Assembly (NCBI GenBank): GCA_030068145.1
Contig: JAPJBO010000828.1
Location: forward strand, 1-64,000
Length of the DNA stretch: 64,000 nt
Direction of reading: 5' to 3'
Source: Diplonema papillatum
Lineage: Eukaryota > Euglenozoa > Diplonemea > Diplonemida > Diplonemidae
The notes under the pieces were generated by a model, which worked only from the letters and a program-made list of their open reading frames with translations, searched no databases and had not been told where the DNA came from. Positions 47,494-57,539 of this stretch are shown here, piece after piece; the first letter of the stretch is position 1; every line of letters begins with the position of its first letter. Position numbers and translations under genes: made by a program.

Positions 47494-49182
47494 TCATGCA
47501 ACGCAGAACGGGGTCCGGGGCGGCTGGATGCCCTGCCTGTATGGGTCCCGCGTCCAGACGTCTGCCAGTTGCTCAGCAGTCGGGACCCATACAGTCTCGA
47601 GGACGCACTGGTGTTCCTCCAAGACGTCGCGGACCTTGCACAGGATGAAGTTCCCGAGCTGGGTCTTCGACTTCCAGTTCCTCAAGCAGTTGACGGCGGG
47701 CAAGTTGTCGACGAAGATCCTGATCGTCGACAGCGGAGAGCGAGAAGCCGCGTACGCAATCGCGAACTTCGCCGCCGTCAGCTCAGCGAAGAAGATGTGC
47801 TGCGGGACATCCCTCCACGGGCCCCACATCGCCATGGAACCCACCAGCCAGGCCCATCCCTGCATGCTGGCGTCGGACCACGCCTCCACGAGGGTGTCCC
47901 GTTGCTTCGAGTCGAAAACGACCCACCGGTTGCCCGACAGACGCCGTCTCACTCCCGCAAGGAACGGAAAAACGTCGTCGCTCACGCGGACCAGCGACTC
48001 CCAGCCCAGGGAACCGGTCAGGACCTGGTGCGCCAGGGTTCCCATCCACGCAAGCACCGGGCTCACCCTGCAGAGCGGCGTGCCCCACACCGTCCACGCC
48101 CAAATAGCGGTCCCGACGACCTTCCAAACGCCACGCAAAGTCATCCGCGTCGAATCGACCGAGCAAAAGAGGAGGTGCGCCTTCCTCGCCCACTCTTGCT
48201 TCAGCCGGTATCTCTTCGCCGCGAGGTCGAACTCGACTCCCAAGACAACCGGCGTCGAGCTGGGCTCGAGGACGGACTTCTCGTCGTTGACCGTCATGCC
48301 CACCTTGCGGGCGCGTCGCAGGACTCGGTCGCGCACAGCGCGAAGCGCGTCCGGACAGTCACCGACGAGGGCCCAGTCGTCGTACCAGACTATCCTATCG
48401 TCCCCGGCGGTTTCCGTGATGACCAGCGCAGAGTCCTGTGCGATCACGGGCGAGAACGACCAGCCCATCGTAAGCCGGCGCCACCGATACAGAGCCACGC
48501 CCCCGTCGGGCCTCCTGGTCCGGAGCCCGAAGAAAGCCGACGTCGACCGTCCCACTGGGAACTGGAAGAAGTAGGACTTCAGGTCGACGACGACTGCGTG
48601 CGACTTCGACATCATCTTGGCGATGACCTCGTCGACACGCAAGAGGCTGAACTTCGGCGGAGGCTCCATCAGCTCGTTCAGCGGGCGGCCATCGACGATG
48701 GCACGGGAGTGGTGCTCCCCCTTCTCGACAGCGAACGCCGGCAGTACGCACTTCAGCGGCTCCGAGCGGGGAACGCGTTCCACAAAGCCGACGCCCTCCA
48801 GCGTCACCGCATGGTGCGCAAACGCGTCGCTCTTCCGACCCGGCACGAGCGGCGTGCCCAGTAGCTTCCGTCGGAAAGCGTGTCCGTCCGTGAGGAGGTC
48901 GAGCAGGCTGTGCAACCGGGCTCCGGGCCTGGCGAGATCCCGGAGCGCACGGAGGTCGATCGGAGGTACCGCCGTGACGTCAAGCGGCTTCGCCGACCTC
49001 GGAGCACCGACCGCCGGGACGAGACCTCTGGTTTCCGGCGGAAGGTATCCGAGGGGGACTGTGGTGGGAGGGTCGTAAAAGTGTGGGTGAAGCCGTAGAA
49101 AAAGCCTCCTTCCCCTGAGCAACCTGGATCTCCGCGATTTCAGGCCCACGACCTGCCGAGGCAAAGAGCCGGCGTCGGGCAT
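47494..49182 (-). CDS. DIRS copy 2 reverse transcriptase-RNase H
   Basis: 562 residues, ATG at 49182, intact. It is identical to copy 1 apart from a few substitutions near the C-terminus (CLRNWKSKTQLGNFILCKV against CLKNWKSKTELGNLILCQV). Same WYDDW catalytic box and RNase H Asp/Glu/Asp residues. Confidence 0.88.
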   Translation of the reverse strand: MPDAGSLPRQVVGLKSRRSRLLRGRRLFLRLHPHFYDPPTTVPLGYLPPETRGLVPAVGAPRSAKPLDVTAVPPIDLRALRDLARPGARLHSLLDLLTDGHAFRRKLLGTPLVPGRKSDAFAHHAVTLEGVGFVERVPRSEPLKCVLPAFAVEKGEHHSRAIVDGRPLNELMEPPPKFSLLRVDEVIAKMMSKSHAVVVDLKSYFFQFPVGRSTSAFFGLRTRRPDGGVALYRWRRLTMGWSFSPVIAQDSALVITETAGDDRIVWYDDWALVGDCPDALRAVRDRVLRRARKVGMTVNDEKSVLEPSSTPVVLGVEFDLAAKRYRLKQEWARKAHLLFCSVDSTRMTLRGVWKVVGTAIWAWTVWGTPLCRVSPVLAWMGTLAHQVLTGSLGWESLVRVSDDVFPFLAGVRRRLSGNRWVVFDSKQRDTLVEAWSDASMQGWAWLVGSMAMWGPWRDVPQHIFFAELTAAKFAIAYAASRSPLSTIRIFVDNLPAVNCLRNWKSKTQLGNFILCKVRDVLEEHQCVLETVWVPTAEQLADVWTRDPYRQGIQPPRTPFCVA

Positions 49183-49232
49183 GGGGTGTTTCTGTCGCGT
49201 CGGGAAACGGCTGTCAAAGAGAGGCGGGTTGG

Positions 49233-50234
49233 CTAGTCCCGGGAGGCGCCCTGGAGCACCCGCTGTGCCGACTCCAGGGTCTTCAGGGTGTCGACGGCCG
49301 GGCCCTCGACGTAGTACCGGAAGACACTCTTCTTCCGGTGGCCCGTGACTGCCATCGCGTCGTCCTCGCTCATCGTCTCCCGCAACGCGGTGGCCGCGCC
49401 CCTCCGGAAACTCTTCGTCGAGTAGGACCTCCCCAACGTCCGCTTCGCCGCCGAGAGCACTTGGTGGTACTCGAGGTCCGGGAACAGCAGGGAGTTCGGG
49501 CCCGTGATCCCGTCGAGGTGCCGCAGGACGATGAGGGACAGAGGAGCGGCGACGAGTCCGTACCGCCCCTTGTCTGCCTGGCGCGACTTCTCCCTCCAAA
49601 TGTCGACGAGGATGGTGGGGGACGGGCCGCGGCGGGACACCGTGAGGTCCCTCTTCCGCAGGCTCAGAACGGTTTCCGAGCGAGACGCCAGCGTCCACAT
49701 CAAAGCCTGGGCGGCGGCCGTCGGGAGGTCCTTCTCCGCCTCTGCGGCCACCGCACGCATGACGGCCTCCTTCGACGCCGCCACCCCTCGCTTCACCGGC
49801 AGCGCCACGGCCATTCTTCGGGCGCCCGTCAACAGCCGTTGCAACCACGGAAGGCGACGTTGCTGCACGGGCACCCCTTTCGACTCGAGGTGGGCTTGCA
49901 GCAGACCGACGTACCTGCCGACCGTCGAGCCGGAAACCTGACGCACGGTGATGAGCCAAGCCCCCCAGGCAGCGATCTGGTCTGCCAGGCTCTTCGGCGG
50001 TGACGGCACCGAGTCCAGAAACAGCTGGAAGCTCGTTAGCACCGTCCGGGTGGCGGTGGAGTGATGGCGACCGCGCCCGAGCTGCGCGATGTACTGCGCC
50101 ATCTGGAGGGGGTCGTCGGAGTTCACCCCCGTCTGCCGTGCGGTCTTGACCAAGGCCTTCGCCTGATCGCTCGCGGTGCCGCTCTCCCACAGACGAGTGT
50201 CGAGGAGCCGCCTCGCTCTCGCCGGGTCCATCAA
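49233..50234 (-). CDS. DIRS copy 2 tyrosine recombinase
   Basis: 333 residues, intact. It differs from copy 1 at a handful of positions (AGDQ to ASDQ, PLSRIV to PLSLIV, GISGPN to GITGPN, LGKSYS to LGRSYS). Catalytic Arg, Lys, Arg, His and Tyr are present, and the HxxR His is again Lys. Confidence 0.85.
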   Translation of the reverse strand: MMDPARARRLLDTRLWESGTASDQAKALVKTARQTGVNSDDPLQMAQYIAQLGRGRHHSTATRTVLTSFQLFLDSVPSPPKSLADQIAAWGAWLITVRQVSGSTVGRYVGLLQAHLESKGVPVQQRRLPWLQRLLTGARRMAVALPVKRGVAASKEAVMRAVAAEAEKDLPTAAAQALMWTLASRSETVLSLRKRDLTVSRRGPSPTILVDIWREKSRQADKGRYGLVAAPLSLIVLRHLDGITGPNSLLFPDLEYHQVLSAAKRTLGRSYSTKSFRRGAATALRETMSEDDAMAVTGHRKKSVFRYYVEGPAVDTLKTLESAQRVLQGASRD

Positions 50235-50285
50235 GGTCTTCGGCCTGGGGGGACCAAATCCCAGCCGACTGTTCCACGCCCAACT

Positions 50286-51059
50286 TCATTTGCGGCCCCG
50301 GCCGCCCTTGCCCCCCTTTCCCGACGGGGAGCGGGAGCGGGCCGAAGCCCCGGAAGAGCCCCGACTGGGGGCGCTCCGTTGGCCGCGCGGTTCGTGGGCG
50401 TTCCAGCCTCCGCCCCACCCTCGGGCGTGGCTGTTGGCCGCCTTCTCCGCTTTCTCCCAGTCGGGGTCCTGCTTGCGGCCCCGCATGGTGCGGGCGAACT
50501 CGCTCCCCCATCGGGGTCCTCGCCGCGCTCTCCCGTCCAGCTCACGGAGGCGGGTGCCCACTTCGAATACGGCGGCCTCGAGGTCGCCCTTCAGCAACTT
50601 GCCCAACAGGGCAAGGAGGCTCTTCGCCTCGTGTCCCATGCTGCCTCTCAGCAGCTCTTCGTGCTCGACCTTCAGTCGAGCCACGAGAAGTTCACGGGCC
50701 ACCGGGCCCGTCTGACCGAAGTCCAGCCACTTCTTTGGCTGGAGCACGAGCTCGTCGAGCTCGTCGAGGCCTTCGGCCCCGTCGTCGTCGCTCCCCTCCG
50801 ATGGGGGCGACACGACGGTCGCCCTCGCCGGCCTCCTCGCCTGGCCTGCCTCGAGCCCGGCGACTCTCGAGTTGAGCCGCCGGAGCTCCTTTAACACGGC
50901 CGCCAGGCCGGGCTCTACCCCCTCGGTGTGTTCTTCTTCTTCTTCTTTCTCCTCTCTTTCCTCCTCTTCCTCATCTCGTTGCCTTTTCTTGCATGCTTTT
51001 TGATGCCCGGTAAGACCTTTCGCATCGAAGGTTCCTCCACAGTGTTCGCAATCAAGCAT
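50286..51059 (-). CDS. DIRS copy 2 gag-like protein
   Basis: 257 residues, differing from copy 1 by Leu for Pro at residue 2. Same zinc finger and basic tail. Confidence 0.75.
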   Translation of the reverse strand: MLDCEHCGGTFDAKGLTGHQKACKKRQRDEEEEEREEKEEEEEHTEGVEPGLAAVLKELRRLNSRVAGLEAGQARRPARATVVSPPSEGSDDDGAEGLDELDELVLQPKKWLDFGQTGPVARELLVARLKVEHEELLRGSMGHEAKSLLALLGKLLKGDLEAAVFEVGTRLRELDGRARRGPRWGSEFARTMRGRKQDPDWEKAEKAANSHARGWGGGWNAHEPRGQRSAPSRGSSGASARSRSPSGKGGKGGRGRK

Positions 51060-51400
51060 CGGGAAGAGGGGGTGTGAGTTGTGTATGGAATAAAAGAGAA
51101 TGGAAATAAAATGAAAGCGAGAATGTGGGGTAAGCCCTGGTTATTAGATTCACGGTTAAACGAAGCTAGCGCACAAGGTTTGCCTGATCTCGCACCTACT
51201 TTCCGATACCAAATAGATGCTCTATTCAAACTCTTCTTCTTCTTCTTCTTCTTCTTCTGCTACGTCGTCCCCTTCTCCCATACCCGCATCTGTGCTCATT
51301 TTGTTCCCGTAGACGGCTTCTTTGGCAGTTTTGGAAAGTGCAGGGCGTACAGCAGTGCACACGCACGCTCGGACGCATTGCAACGAATGTTCGCCACATA

Positions 51401-52843
51401 CTAGCACCCAGGCCCCCTCCGTTGTGCAAACCCGATCAGACAGGCCCATTGTCCGCACACGTTGCCGAAACGACGAAAACGCTTGCTCCCAGACTTCACT
51501 TCATGTGTAATGCACTTGCTGCAGAATATTATGGCGTTGCGTTTCTGCATAAGCTGACACTCCGAAACTGGAACATCGATTACGACCGAACCCTTGTAGT
51601 TGGCCAGTTCGAAAAGCATCAAATCACGCTCTCGTGCTAGGTGAGACGTTGATCGAGCTCTTGCCTTGCGCTCGCCGTTCTCCCGCTCAAATGCTTCGTC
51701 TGACAGGGAGTACAAGATGGCATCCTCTACGTCAAACCAGTGCGACATGCTGTGGAAATATGTTCCCCTTTTGTGCCACGTTGACCCAGGGAGCATCCAC
51801 TCGAGAAGAAAGATGAGGAGGTGATACGACGCAAATGCAAGCAGAAACTCGTTCGCGTGCGTCGCGTTGCAATAGAAGCGCACGTTCACGTCACACTTCC
51901 GGAACATGACAAGCATTTCCATGCAGAGGCACACCAGTCTTTCAGGTTGCGTAGCCGAGGCACGCTTCAACATGCCTAGCATCTCAGCACCGAATTTCTT
52001 TTTCATCACCTCCCTGCCAGCGGGCAGGATTTTCAGCAACTGCTGTATGACACCCTTAAAGTCGTGCAGTCCCGGTGTGACACAAAATGTCGGCGTTCTC
52101 AGCGCGCCCACAAGGAAACACTGAAATCCGTGTTGATGCAGTTCTTGCACAGACTTTCTTCCGCAGCGATGCATCTGGCTTAACCATCCTTCGCAACTAA
52201 CAAGACAGAACGCACTACGAAACTTCCCTCCTACCCCCTGAAAGAGCCCCCAGAGCTCTCTGTGATCTCCAGAAATTCTACTCAAAGTGACCTGGAAACG
52301 TATTCCCCCTGCCTCGATTCGTTGATCTTGCAGCTGCTTCATTTGGTCCCTCAAGTGGAAGAACCAGAACTCCCCGAAACCGCTCTTGGACTTGTCTACG
52401 AAGGTGAGGGGACGGGCGGCATACTTCCCACTCTGGAATGCAATGGACATTCGCACCCTTGCGCTTGCCTTGCGAAATGCATTTCCTAGTGCATACCCAT
52501 CCATGCAAATTATACCCAGAACAGGGTTTTGCCTGACATGCCCCACGTCTTCAAAAATTCCTGCTGGAGGGTACCTCAGCACTTTCAATGCTACTGCGGG
52601 CAAGTTGGAGACCAGCTCTTCAGCTCCCTCTCTCAATGGCCTTTCTTTCTTTGCGGTGGTGCCGCGTGAGGTGCCAAATATGGCCTGCGAGAAGCCATGC
52701 CGCTTCAGGTTTCCGTTGGCTGTGGTCCCTGTTCTAGCTAGTGCCCTGCTCGAAGTCCCTGATGTGTACCGACTCTCGCGCATCCCATCGCCTATGATCC
52801 GATCCCGCTGTGCATCTTCCGAGCTTGTTCGTCGTCTCTTCAT
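51401..52843 (-). CDS. Unknown protein, 480 residues, probably mobile-element derived
   Basis: One uninterrupted frame from ATG 52843. The N-terminal 60 residues are Arg/Ser/Thr-rich and basic. The rest reads as a globular protein with Cys, His and aromatic residues: GIICMDGYALGNAF, FWFFHLRDQMKQLQDQ, CLVSCEGWLSQMHRCG, TPGLHDFKGVIQQLLKIL, YFHSMSHWFDVEDAILYSLS and near the end IIFCSKCITHEV. I do not recognise a family; the general look recalls cysteine-rich transposase C-terminal regions. It lies antisense to the NUBPL-like gene, in the same orientation as the ORF at 53.2-54.2 kb. Confidence 0.55.
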   Translation of the reverse strand: MKRRRTSSEDAQRDRIIGDGMRESRYTSGTSSRALARTGTTANGNLKRHGFSQAIFGTSRGTTAKKERPLREGAEELVSNLPAVALKVLRYPPAGIFEDVGHVRQNPVLGIICMDGYALGNAFRKASARVRMSIAFQSGKYAARPLTFVDKSKSGFGEFWFFHLRDQMKQLQDQRIEAGGIRFQVTLSRISGDHRELWGLFQGVGGKFRSAFCLVSCEGWLSQMHRCGRKSVQELHQHGFQCFLVGALRTPTFCVTPGLHDFKGVIQQLLKILPAGREVMKKKFGAEMLGMLKRASATQPERLVCLCMEMLVMFRKCDVNVRFYCNATHANEFLLAFASYHLLIFLLEWMLPGSTWHKRGTYFHSMSHWFDVEDAILYSLSDEAFERENGERKARARSTSHLARERDLMLFELANYKGSVVIDVPVSECQLMQKRNAIIFCSKCITHEVKSGSKRFRRFGNVCGQWACLIGFAQRRGPGC

Positions 52844-53172
52844 GTTTTCTTCTGTTGTATCTGCCGACCAAACACCGAACCCGTTGACCTAAATGAAGGA
52901 TTCGACTACCAGCCTGTGCTCTGCTTTCGCCGCAAAAGATATCAACCAGTCTGAAAAAAAAGCATAAAGCAATCGAAAGAGCCGTTGTGATGTCAGGGTC
53001 AGGAGAGCGACCAGAAAGAAAACAAGTTTTACTGAATTTGCTAAAACTAGTGCCGAACAAACAATGATATGAGCCTGATGTGATGCCAGAAACCTGAACC
53101 GTTTAAGAGGGGTAGAGAAGGTTTTCGATCCGTGTTTTGGGGAGTGAGGTTTTCCGGGTCTCCGAATGACCA

Positions 53173-54212
53173 TCAAACTTCAGCGAACTGTAACCCGGCA
53201 CCAATTGGTTGCACTGAGTCATCATCAGAGTTTTCAGCATCTAAATCGATGTCAGCGACACAGTCAGCTTCATTGTCGGTAGCGCACTCGGTGTAGTTCA
53301 CTCCCGTCAAGCTCGCCCACGTCGCATCTGTTTTCCTCGGACGAGACACCTTCCTGCACATGGGAACGAGGGGTATGTCACAAATTATGGCCCCTCGATC
53401 CTCGACCACTTCGGGCAAAAGGTTGGCGTCGATGTTGTGTTCTTGCGGCAGTTGATATGACCTTGTAAAAGGTGTATCGTACGGAATATCCGCTGCTCTC
53501 CTTGCTGATTTACAGCCAATTGGCACCTTCTTGACCGTGCATGTCAGGACTCGGCCCTCTAGAGCAGGTTCCCCCACGAGCACACCGGAAATCCCTGCGT
53601 CAAACACAACGCGAAATAGCATCTGTTCCTCATCATGCGGTCCAGTCCGTCGAATGATTCCAAGTGGGGATACGTTACTTTCATGACTTTGGTGGGGTCG
53701 GATAGTCTCGTCACGCTGGCGTCACTCTCTGCTACTTTTCGCATGTCGGAGAGGAGCAGGGCTGTGTCGCCCACCTTCGATAACCTCAGAAAGGCAGGGT
53801 GTTCCTTCTGCTTGGTTGTTAGCCTCGCCCGCAGCGACACCCCATGGAAGAGGGTGTCTCTGTTGCTCGCCACCCGCAACGCGTATACCGAAGTCCCCTC
53901 CTTTACTGCTGCTGCGACCTTGTCTTTGGTCAGACGACCTCCCCACTTCCCGGAGAAAGCGAGACCGATGGCTCTGCTCATGACGTTCGAGCAGTCAGCT
54001 GCTTTTCCGCGGTTGACGACTCGCAGGAAACAGCTCGTCAGAGACGAGTTTAGCAACTCGTCGTTGTCCTTCTCCATGAGAAAGACTCTCGCGAAGTCAA
54101 CTGCTTGATCCAACACAGTGTACTCCTCTTGTTGCGGCGAGTCGTCATCTGCTTTAGCCTTCTTTTGAACTGGTGTTGAAGGTGCATTTAAAGCACTTCT
54201 TTTCGCAGGCAT
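53173..54212 (-). pseudogene. Unknown protein, frameshifted, partner of the 51.4-52.8-kb ORF
   Basis: From ATG 54212 the frame starts MPAKRSALNAPSTPVQKKAK, a nuclear-localisation-like N-terminus. It then gives ~200 residues of ordinary soluble sequence (LDQAVDFARVFLMEKDNDEL, KWGGRLTKDKVAAAVKEG, TKVMKVTYPHLESFDG). At about 53620 the reading moves to the next frame, which continues MLFRVVFDAGISGVLVGEP and VVEDRGAIICDIPLVPMC for ~150 residues to an acidic end. A single-base frameshift or a short unrecognised intron would explain it. No family recognised. Confidence 0.45.
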
Positions 54213-54648
54213 TCTTCTTATGCTTCTTCTTTGTGTCAGGACCTGCTGTCTGTGAATGGTTCCGGGCAGAAACTTGCACGTCCTGGTTGTGGCTTCTGTC
54301 AAAGTCTACGAAGCTAACGCTTTGGTTTCTAACACTATCCAAATGCTCAGAAATGACGCAACAAAAACCCAAAATGATGTCCAAATGTGAGAATCAACAA
54401 CGAAATCCCGGTATCGAAATCGTGACCTACTGCAGTAGAGCGCTATGTTTACGATTATAATGTATAATACCGTAATACGAAAGCCCCAGACTCAACAGCA
54501 TACCTTTTCTCCAACGAGTCTTTTCGACCCCCGAAATGCAGAAGCACATTAACCAGAAAAGAGAGAACCCGAGACAGGGTGATTTCGTTGAACAACGAAC
54601 CCGAAACAGTCAGGAAACTTGTGGATCTTACCACAGGCTGCGGTCAAT

Positions 54649-54817
54649 GACCGCAATGTTGCGGTCACTGACCGCAATGTTGCGGTCATTGACCGCAAGG
54701 GTGCGGTCATTGACCGCAAGGTATGCGGTCAATGACCGCATAACTTTCTCAGATGACCGGTCAAAAACTGACCGGTCAAACATGCGGTCATGACCATGAC
54801 CGGTCCACCGTGTAGTA
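54649..54817. repeat. GCGGTCAATGACCGC palindrome array, copy 2
   Basis: Five to six palindromic units (TGCGGTCAATGACCGCA; GCGGTCATTGACCGCA), two GACCGGTC units and a terminal GACCGGTCCACCGTGTAGTA, inverted relative to 40331-40510. Confidence 0.88.
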
Positions 54818-54905
54818 AATTTACTAGTGGTTTTACAAGTGAAAATGGTTTACAAGTGCCACTAGTAAAATTTACAAGTGCACTAGTAAAATTTACAAGT
54901 GATTT
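54818..54905. repeat. ACTAGTG/ACAAGTG repeats
   Basis: Four to five units of the type CACTAGTAAAATTTACAAGTG. Related units recur at 57205-57285. Confidence 0.75.
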
Positions 54906-55418
54906 CAGGTGTTTTGGCAGGTGTTTTGGGGTGAAACAAGAAGAAAATGTGGCAAGTGAAGCACACATTCAGAAGAACCGGCTTCTTTTTCACCTAACTC
55001 GTCAAAATGGGGCTGGGAGAGCAGAGCAAAGTGTCAACCCAGTGCTTGAGAGCCCCGCGCGTAGGCAGACCGCGTCAATCCAGGCTTCCCCCACTCCAAA
55101 GCAAACGTGAACACTCGAACACGACCCCCCTGTGGCTCGATGCGGTGGGAACACAGGACAATAACATCGGAAGAGACGGAGCGCGAGGGAGGAGGCGTCC
55201 TTGTCCTCTCAGAGCAGAGTCGTGCACAGGTACGTCCTGGTACCAGAATATATAATAGAGTTGCACGGCAAAAGACGCTCTGGTATCTTGCGTTTGGCCC
55301 AGGAGGTTACGAATATCTCTGCCTGCGTGCGTCTTATGCCGGACAGGCTTGGCATCCATTTTTTGGACTGAGTCGTGGGCAACAGTGCGGTCAACTCTGA
55401 AAGGCAAATACCGTAAAC

Positions 55419-55502
55419 GGAAATAAGTTGGACCGGACAAAATGGTCCAACTCACCTATTTTGGGCTCTGGTGGTCCAACTTTTGTCCGGCCAACTTTTT
55501 TC
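55419..55502. repeat. Foldback repeat GTTGGACCGGACAAAA, copy 1
   Basis: GTTGGACCGGACAAAATGGT at the left and its near-complement TTTTGTCCGGCCAAC at the right with a ~35-bp loop. Confidence 0.75.
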
Positions 55503-55987
55503 GGGGGGTTCTGTGTACTTGGTGCAGTTTTGCGGCTGGCCAGCACTCGCTCCATGGGTCCGCCGCCAGGAGTTCCCGAACACTGCGCGGCGCTGCGTAG
55601 CCCGCTGAGTTCTCCAGCAACTCGCAACGAAGCACCCTGGCCATGGTCCAGCCATTGGTCGCCATGGCCCTGTGGTGGAATCACAAGATCTTCCTTGCGT
55701 GGAAGGATGTTTGATCGCGACCGGTTGCTCAGTGCCGAGGGTGGACCAAGATGCGTCCACCGTCTGTCCCATTGCTTTGGTAGAGTGCAAACGCAAAAAT
55801 GCATGCAAACGAAGTGGCTCGAGGTTGGCTGACAGTGAAGGAAAAAGTATGAGCCGCCAATAAACGACGATCTTGGTACGCTTAAGAAGAAACCCAACGC
55901 ATCTCTCGCGCCTGACTACCCATTTGTCAAGGTACATTTTTTACCTCATGCCCATCGACCCAACCCCTCCTAAGTGGATACGTGCCT

Positions 55988-56101
55988 GGGCGGAAATATG
56001 TTGGACCGGACAAAATGGCCCAGTTGTTTTGGTCGTCCGCGGTTCAACTTTTGTCCGGTCCAACATATTTTCGGTCCAACATATTTCCGGTCCAACTTTC
56101 T
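55988..56101. repeat. Foldback repeat GTTGGACCGGACAAAA, copy 2
   Basis: GGAAATATGTTGGACCGGACAAAA and the complement TTTTGTCCGGTCCAACATATTTT, followed by a second CGGTCCAACATATTTCCGG. It is better preserved than copy 1. Confidence 0.8.
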
Positions 56102-57200
56102 TCTGCTTATGGTATGGAAGATCCACGGGGGGTTTCGAGGACTGGAGGATTCTTGTCACACGAGGGTGCTAGGGGAAGTTGTTTGGGCTGTTGCCGTGAG
56201 ATTAGTACTTCTTGGGGTTTGGCGGTTGCTTGGTCGGGTCGGGGTGTTGGGAACGAACGCGGTGTGCCTACTGCTTCATTTTATTGTTGTTGATTCTTGG
56301 GGTGTTGCTGCCGCTGCCGTGCTTGCGTTCTCACCTTCTTCCTATGCTTGTAGGGCCCATGTTGCCCATTCAGCGCACTTGTCTCCCGGGCAGCTGGCAC
56401 GCGTAGAGCCACACTCCGGATTACCGCGTGGTTCCCTTCGCATAGGCTTTCAGGGCCTGCATTCGGGTGGGTGCCCGAACACCGGCCTTTGGTCCGCCTC
56501 CGGCTGAAACCATCTAAGGTGCGCTGTGTCGCCCACTGTCAGAATGTGTTGAGAGGTGGCCTTTTCGTTGCACCCTCCTAAACCACATATCTCCGTTGTG
56601 TCGTTTTGTAGAATCGATTGCCTAACTAGCGCACTGCTCCGGAGTTGGTGCAGCGTCTTGCCGTTGATGCGAGTGTTACATTGATGGGCTGTGTGGAACT
56701 CCTTACTGCGGCAACAACAATGTCAAGATCCCTGCTTGGGCAAAGCCTCCGTGCCGAAGCGTGTCGGGAAGTGGCAGGCATGGTCGGACCGACTGGAAGT
56801 CGGAACAGTCAGGTGGCCGCTTCTGCCCAGGGTTCCCCGCTCCCCGCTCACGTCGCCAATGTAGAGTGTGTTTCACCGTTGTGAATTTGGCACGACACCA
56901 CTCACAGTGCGTCTCTCTTGCCTCCGTTTCTTCTCATTTTGTAGACGCTTTTCCTCGGCAGGGTAAAGGGGCTGGACAGTGCACACAGTTCCAGTTGGGT
57001 GCGCGCTGCTCCTCTCATCCTTTTTCAACGGCGCGGCTGTATATCAGATGATTCCCATCAAGGCTCCCAACAACCCTGCCCAACTCAGTCCGAGGGGTAG
57101 TGCACATCGACCAAACCTCCCCAGTTTTCGATCTCGCACTTTTTCACGCAAAACCCCCTATAAATCACTGTTTTGGACTGCAAAACACCTGAATTCACTT
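56102..57200. other. Intronic stretch, nothing recognised
   Basis: No coding motif, RNA gene or clear repeat seen between the foldback repeat and the ACTAGTG block. Confidence 0.5.
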
Positions 57201-57204
57201 GGAA

Positions 57205-57285
57205 TTTTTACTAGTGCACTAGTAAAACTTACAGTGCACTAGTAAAACTTACTAGTGCACTTGTAAATCTTACTAGTAAAAGTGT
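57205..57285. repeat. ACTAGTGCACTAGTAAAACTTAC repeats
   Basis: Three to four palindromic ACTAGTGCACTAGT-type units, related to 54818-54905. Confidence 0.75.
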
Positions 57286-57334
57286 AAATTTTACGGACTT
57301 AACCATAAGGGAAGCACTTAAGTCGGGAAAATAT

Positions 57335-57535
57335 ATAACGGAAGCTGCTTCCGTTATATATTTTTCCCAGCTTCCGTTATATATTTTTCTGCTTCCGTTA
57401 TATATTTTCCAGCTTCCGTTATATATTTTCCAGCTTCCGTTATATATTTTCCAGCTTCCGTTATATATTTTCCAGCTTCCGTTATATATTTTCCAGCTTC
57501 CGCTATATATTTTCCAGCTTCCGTTATATATGCTA
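57335..57535. repeat. Tandem repeat TTCCGTTATATATTTTCCAGC
   Basis: About nine copies of a 20-21-bp unit, each with a TATATA core. The first copy is preceded by the inverted unit (AAAATATATAACGGAAGC), giving a palindromic start. Confidence 0.9.
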
Positions 57536-57539
57536 TGTT

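Larger units (their letters stand above)
47127..51233 (-). mobile_element. DIRS-type retrotransposon, copy 2
   Basis: A head-to-tail second copy, offset by about 4311 bp from copy 1 and differing by only scattered single bases and small indels. Its 5' block 2 (51109-51233) runs into a short (TTC)n and then unrelated sequence. Confidence 0.87.

Noticed and set aside
47569..48864. 431-codon plus-strand frame antisense to the DIRS RT gene (also 43258-44553)
   Set aside because: A shadow of the GC-rich RT gene; no motif, and it simply mirrors RT codon structure.
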